A stretch of DNA of 9,137 nt, from assembly GCA_013695775.1 (NCBI GenBank), contig JACCZV010000134.1, positions 1-9,137 of the forward strand, written 5' to 3'. Numbering within the stretch: the stretch's first letter is position 1; every line of letters starts with the position of its first letter. The position numbers and the translations under genes were made by a program. This DNA is from Chitinophagales bacterium. GTDB lineage: Bacteria; Bacteroidota; Bacteroidia; Chitinophagales; UBA10324. The notes under the pieces were generated by a model. That model searched no databases, was not told the DNA's origin, and saw only the letters and a list, made by a program, of their open reading frames with translations. Of this stretch, positions 7,984-9,137 are shown in pieces.

Positions 7984-8015
7984 CTCCTGTTCTGAGAATA
8001 ATCTCCTGTTCTGAG
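7984..8015 (+). repeat. Two 13-bp direct repeats, 19 bp apart
   Basis: CTCCTGTTCTGAG occurs at 7984-7996 and, without mismatch, at 8003-8015, a start-to-start distance of 19 bp. The intervening six bases are A/T rich. It lies about 40 bases after the pyrG stop. It could be a tandem protein-binding site, a slippage duplication or part of a larger dispersed repeat; the sequence does not decide. Confidence 0.6.
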
Positions 8016-8036
8016 GGTAAAACATCGCATCGTTAT

Positions 8037-8059
8037 GGCGGGCCTTCCCGCCTTCTCTT
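8037..8059 (+). terminator. Possible intrinsic terminator of pyrG
   Basis: A perfect six-pair GC stem, GGCGGG (8037-8042) with CCCGCC (8047-8052), closes a CCTT loop and is followed by the pyrimidine-rich TTCTCTT (8053-8059). It lies 95 bases after the pyrG stop. The T run is interrupted by C, so termination may be weak; it could also be a hairpin of a dispersed repeat. Confidence 0.4.
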
Positions 8060-8084
8060 AAATCAAACCTTTGTTTATATGGAA

Positions 8085-8091
8085 AAGGAGG
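8085..8091 (+). promoter_or_regulatory. Strong Shine-Dalgarno sequence
   Basis: AAGGAGG is a near-perfect anti-16S match nine bases before the ATG at 8101. No other gene start in this window has a comparable site, in keeping with the rarity of Shine-Dalgarno use in Bacteroidota. It picks out 8101 over the ATG at 8094, which hits a stop after four codons. Confidence 0.5.
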
Positions 8092-8100
8092 ATATGATTC

Positions 8101-8226
8101 ATGGATAATGCAAACAATACTGTTACCGCTGAGTTGCAATTAAAAGTTTATCAGCATAAGACAAAAAAATTCGCCGGTTCCATTGCGCGTGGGAAGAATT
8201 TAGTTGTTCCTCGAACCATCATTTGA
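8101..8226 (+). CDS. Possible 41-residue small protein, unrecognised
   Basis: A 41-codon frame runs from ATG to TGA behind the AAGGAGG site. The peptide starts MDNANNTVTAELQLKVY, has a basic middle (QHKTKKFAGSIARGKN) and ends VVPRTII. It contains no Cys or Trp, has a net positive charge, and shows no signal peptide or membrane helix. I do not recognise it. It could be a genuine small basic protein, a leader peptide upstream of yidC, or the N-terminal stub of a decayed gene; no continuation is evident in other frames after the stop. The consensus promoter for yidC lies just downstream, so the ORF would need a different promoter; AACCTTTG at 8066-8073 is one mismatch from TAnnTTTG. The case rests mainly on the ribosome binding site. 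Confidence 0.4.
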   Translation: MDNANNTVTAELQLKVYQHKTKKFAGSIARGKNLVVPRTII

Positions 8227-8268
8227 ATCACCCAACAGTGACCATCAAGTGTCTTATTAACGTATCCC

Positions 8269-8299
8269 TTTGACCTTACCTCAAAATCATGTACGTTTG
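8269..8299 (+). promoter_or_regulatory. Bacteroidota-type promoter of yidC
   Basis: TTTG at 8269-8272, a 19-base spacer and TACGTTTG at 8292-8299 match both promoter elements completely, with the same spacing as the tRNA-Ser promoter. Transcription should start near 8303-8306, giving a leader of about 70 bases before the yidC ATG. The leader is AT-rich with no clear Shine-Dalgarno sequence. Confidence 0.7.
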
Positions 8300-8309
8300 C
8301 GCACCCAAT

Positions 8310-8342
8310 TTTGCCCTGAAATCCGGATATCGCATATATTTC
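8310..8342 (+). promoter_or_regulatory. Second, weaker yidC promoter candidate
   Basis: TTTG at 8310-8313, a 21-base spacer and TATATTTC at 8335-8342 make a one-mismatch version of the same consensus. If active, it would give a leader of about 25 bases. The perfect match upstream is the more likely main start. Confidence 0.35.
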
Positions 8343-8374
8343 GTGGCAACTAATCTTTAATCAACCTCTTTTAA

Positions 8375-9137
8375 ATGGATAGGAATGCAGTCATAGGTTT
8401 TGTGCTGATGGCTTTAATAATTATTGCTTATCTAACATACAATGCTCCCTCCCCGGAAGATGCTGCAAAGATGAAGCGTGTGCAGGATTCTCTTGCATTA
8501 ATAAAGGCACCACCTGCGAGCCCTATTGATACTTCCCGGAAGGAAATTGATTCTGTTAAAAACAAAGAATCTCATGCACAACAAGATGCATCAAGAAGTA
8601 TTTTTAAAGACACCTTAAATTATGATGAACAACACATCACCATTGAAAACGAGCTGATGAGGGTCATGCTTTCTAATAAGGGCGGCCATGTAGTTTCCGT
8701 AGAATTGAAAAAATTTAAAACATTCGATCAAAAGCCGCTCATCTTGTTTGATGAGCGTAATACGAAGTTCAATTACGTATTTTTTTCAGGCACCACGCAG
8801 GTTTCCACCACCGACCTATTCTTCACTACACCAGACCAGCCTTTTTCAGTAGCGGGTTCAGATTCAAATACCCTAACCTTTAGAGCATATGCCGGTCCTA
8901 ATCGTTTTCTAGAACAGAAATATACGCTGCAGGGTAATTCTTATATGATGAATTATGAGTTTAACCTTATAGGAATGGATAGCCTGATCCACAGCAACAA
9001 TCCTTTCATCAATCTCGAATGGGACACCAAATTCAATCGTACTGAAAAAGACATCACACTCGAAAAAAACTATTCATCCATCTATTTCCGCTATTGGGGC
9101 GATGACGTAGACAACATTTCCGAAAGCAGCACTGAGG
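8375..9137 (+). CDS. yidC: Membrane protein insertase YidC, N-terminal part (3' end missing)
   Basis: 254 codons are visible and the frame is open to the right edge. YidC (Oxa1 family) inserts and folds inner-membrane proteins, alone or with SecYEG. The start MDRNAVIGFVLMALIIIAYLTY gives the first transmembrane helix (about 5-22), which acts as an uncleaved anchor. A short charged, Ser/Pro/Lys-rich linker follows, then the beta-rich periplasmic domain with the typical opening ENELMRVMLSNKGGHVVSVELKKFKT-type segment and an FNY-F-F-S-G strand. The catalytic five-helix core would lie beyond the window. The ATG at 8375 is chosen because it gives the expected MDRN-type start directly before the helix. 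pyrG followed by yidC is, to my knowledge, a recurring order in Bacteroidota. Confidence 0.93.
   Translation, partial: MDRNAVIGFVLMALIIIAYLTYNAPSPEDAAKMKRVQDSLALIKAPPASPIDTSRKEIDSVKNKESHAQQDASRSIFKDTLNYDEQHITIENELMRVMLSNKGGHVVSVELKKFKTFDQKPLILFDERNTKFNYVFFSGTTQVSTTDLFFTTPDQPFSVAGSDSNTLTFRAYAGPNRFLEQKYTLQGNSYMMNYEFNLIGMDSLIHSNNPFINLEWDTKFNRTEKDITLEKNYSSIYFRYWGDDVDNISESSTE

Larger units (their letters stand above)
7942..8374. other. 433-base gap between pyrG and yidC
   Basis: The gap holds, in order, a 13-bp direct repeat, a GC-rich hairpin, a short ORF with a strong Shine-Dalgarno sequence, and one strong and one weaker promoter candidate for yidC. Each is listed separately. I see no tRNA, no recognised riboswitch and no insertion sequence ends in it. 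Confidence 0.6.

Noticed and set aside
7924..8139. Minus-strand 71-codon frame across the pyrG end and the following gap
   Set aside because: It overlaps the pyrG terminus, the hairpin and the better supported plus-strand small ORF. Its translation has no recognisable feature and there is no promoter or ribosome binding site.

Overview
This window comes from a member of the phylum Bacteroidota (class not resolved). Three independent signs agree. The left-edge protein ends in the Bacteroidota-specific type B sorting domain of the type IX secretion system. The non-coding gaps carry the Bacteroidota promoter signature TTTG-N19-TAnnTTTG. Most genes lack a Shine-Dalgarno sequence, and pyrG lies next to yidC, a gene order I associate with this phylum. 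The DNA is moderately AT-rich with no obvious compositional break.

Layout, left to right. (1) 1-1496, plus strand: the 3' part of a large secreted repeat protein, with at least five 51-residue repeats, two Ig/PKD-like modules and a T9SS sorting domain. (2) 1503-4940, minus strand: a complete pyruvate carboxylase gene, convergent with the first gene and only 6 bases from it. (3) 4941-5172: non-coding DNA ending in a very good Bacteroidota promoter. (4) 5173-5257: tRNA-Ser(UGA). (5) 5345-6100, plus strand: a class I SAM-dependent methyltransferase, probably read from a leaderless transcript. (6) 6081-6185: a palindromic, partly duplicated intergenic repeat that supplies the last codons and the stop of the methyltransferase. 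(7) 6280-7941, plus strand: CTP synthase (pyrG). (8) 7942-8374: a 433-base gap holding a 13-bp direct repeat, a GC-rich hairpin, a possible 41-codon gene with an unusually strong ribosome binding site, and one or two promoters. (9) 8375-9137, plus strand: the 5' part of yidC, running off the right edge.

Most of the genes are core housekeeping functions: anaplerosis (pyruvate to oxaloacetate), serine tRNA supply, CTP synthesis and membrane protein insertion. The accessory element is the secreted repeat protein, a likely surface or extracellular adhesin-like product. The genes do not form one operon. Orientation changes, internal promoters and the gaps suggest mostly separate transcription units.

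I do not see a defence system, mobile element, CRISPR array or biosynthetic cluster, and nothing that amounts to a clearly new system. The points most worth a second look are the small ORF upstream of yidC, the repeat that rewrites the end of the methyltransferase, the near-zero transcript leaders implied by the promoters, and a Phe in place of a normally conserved His in the biotin carboxylase site.
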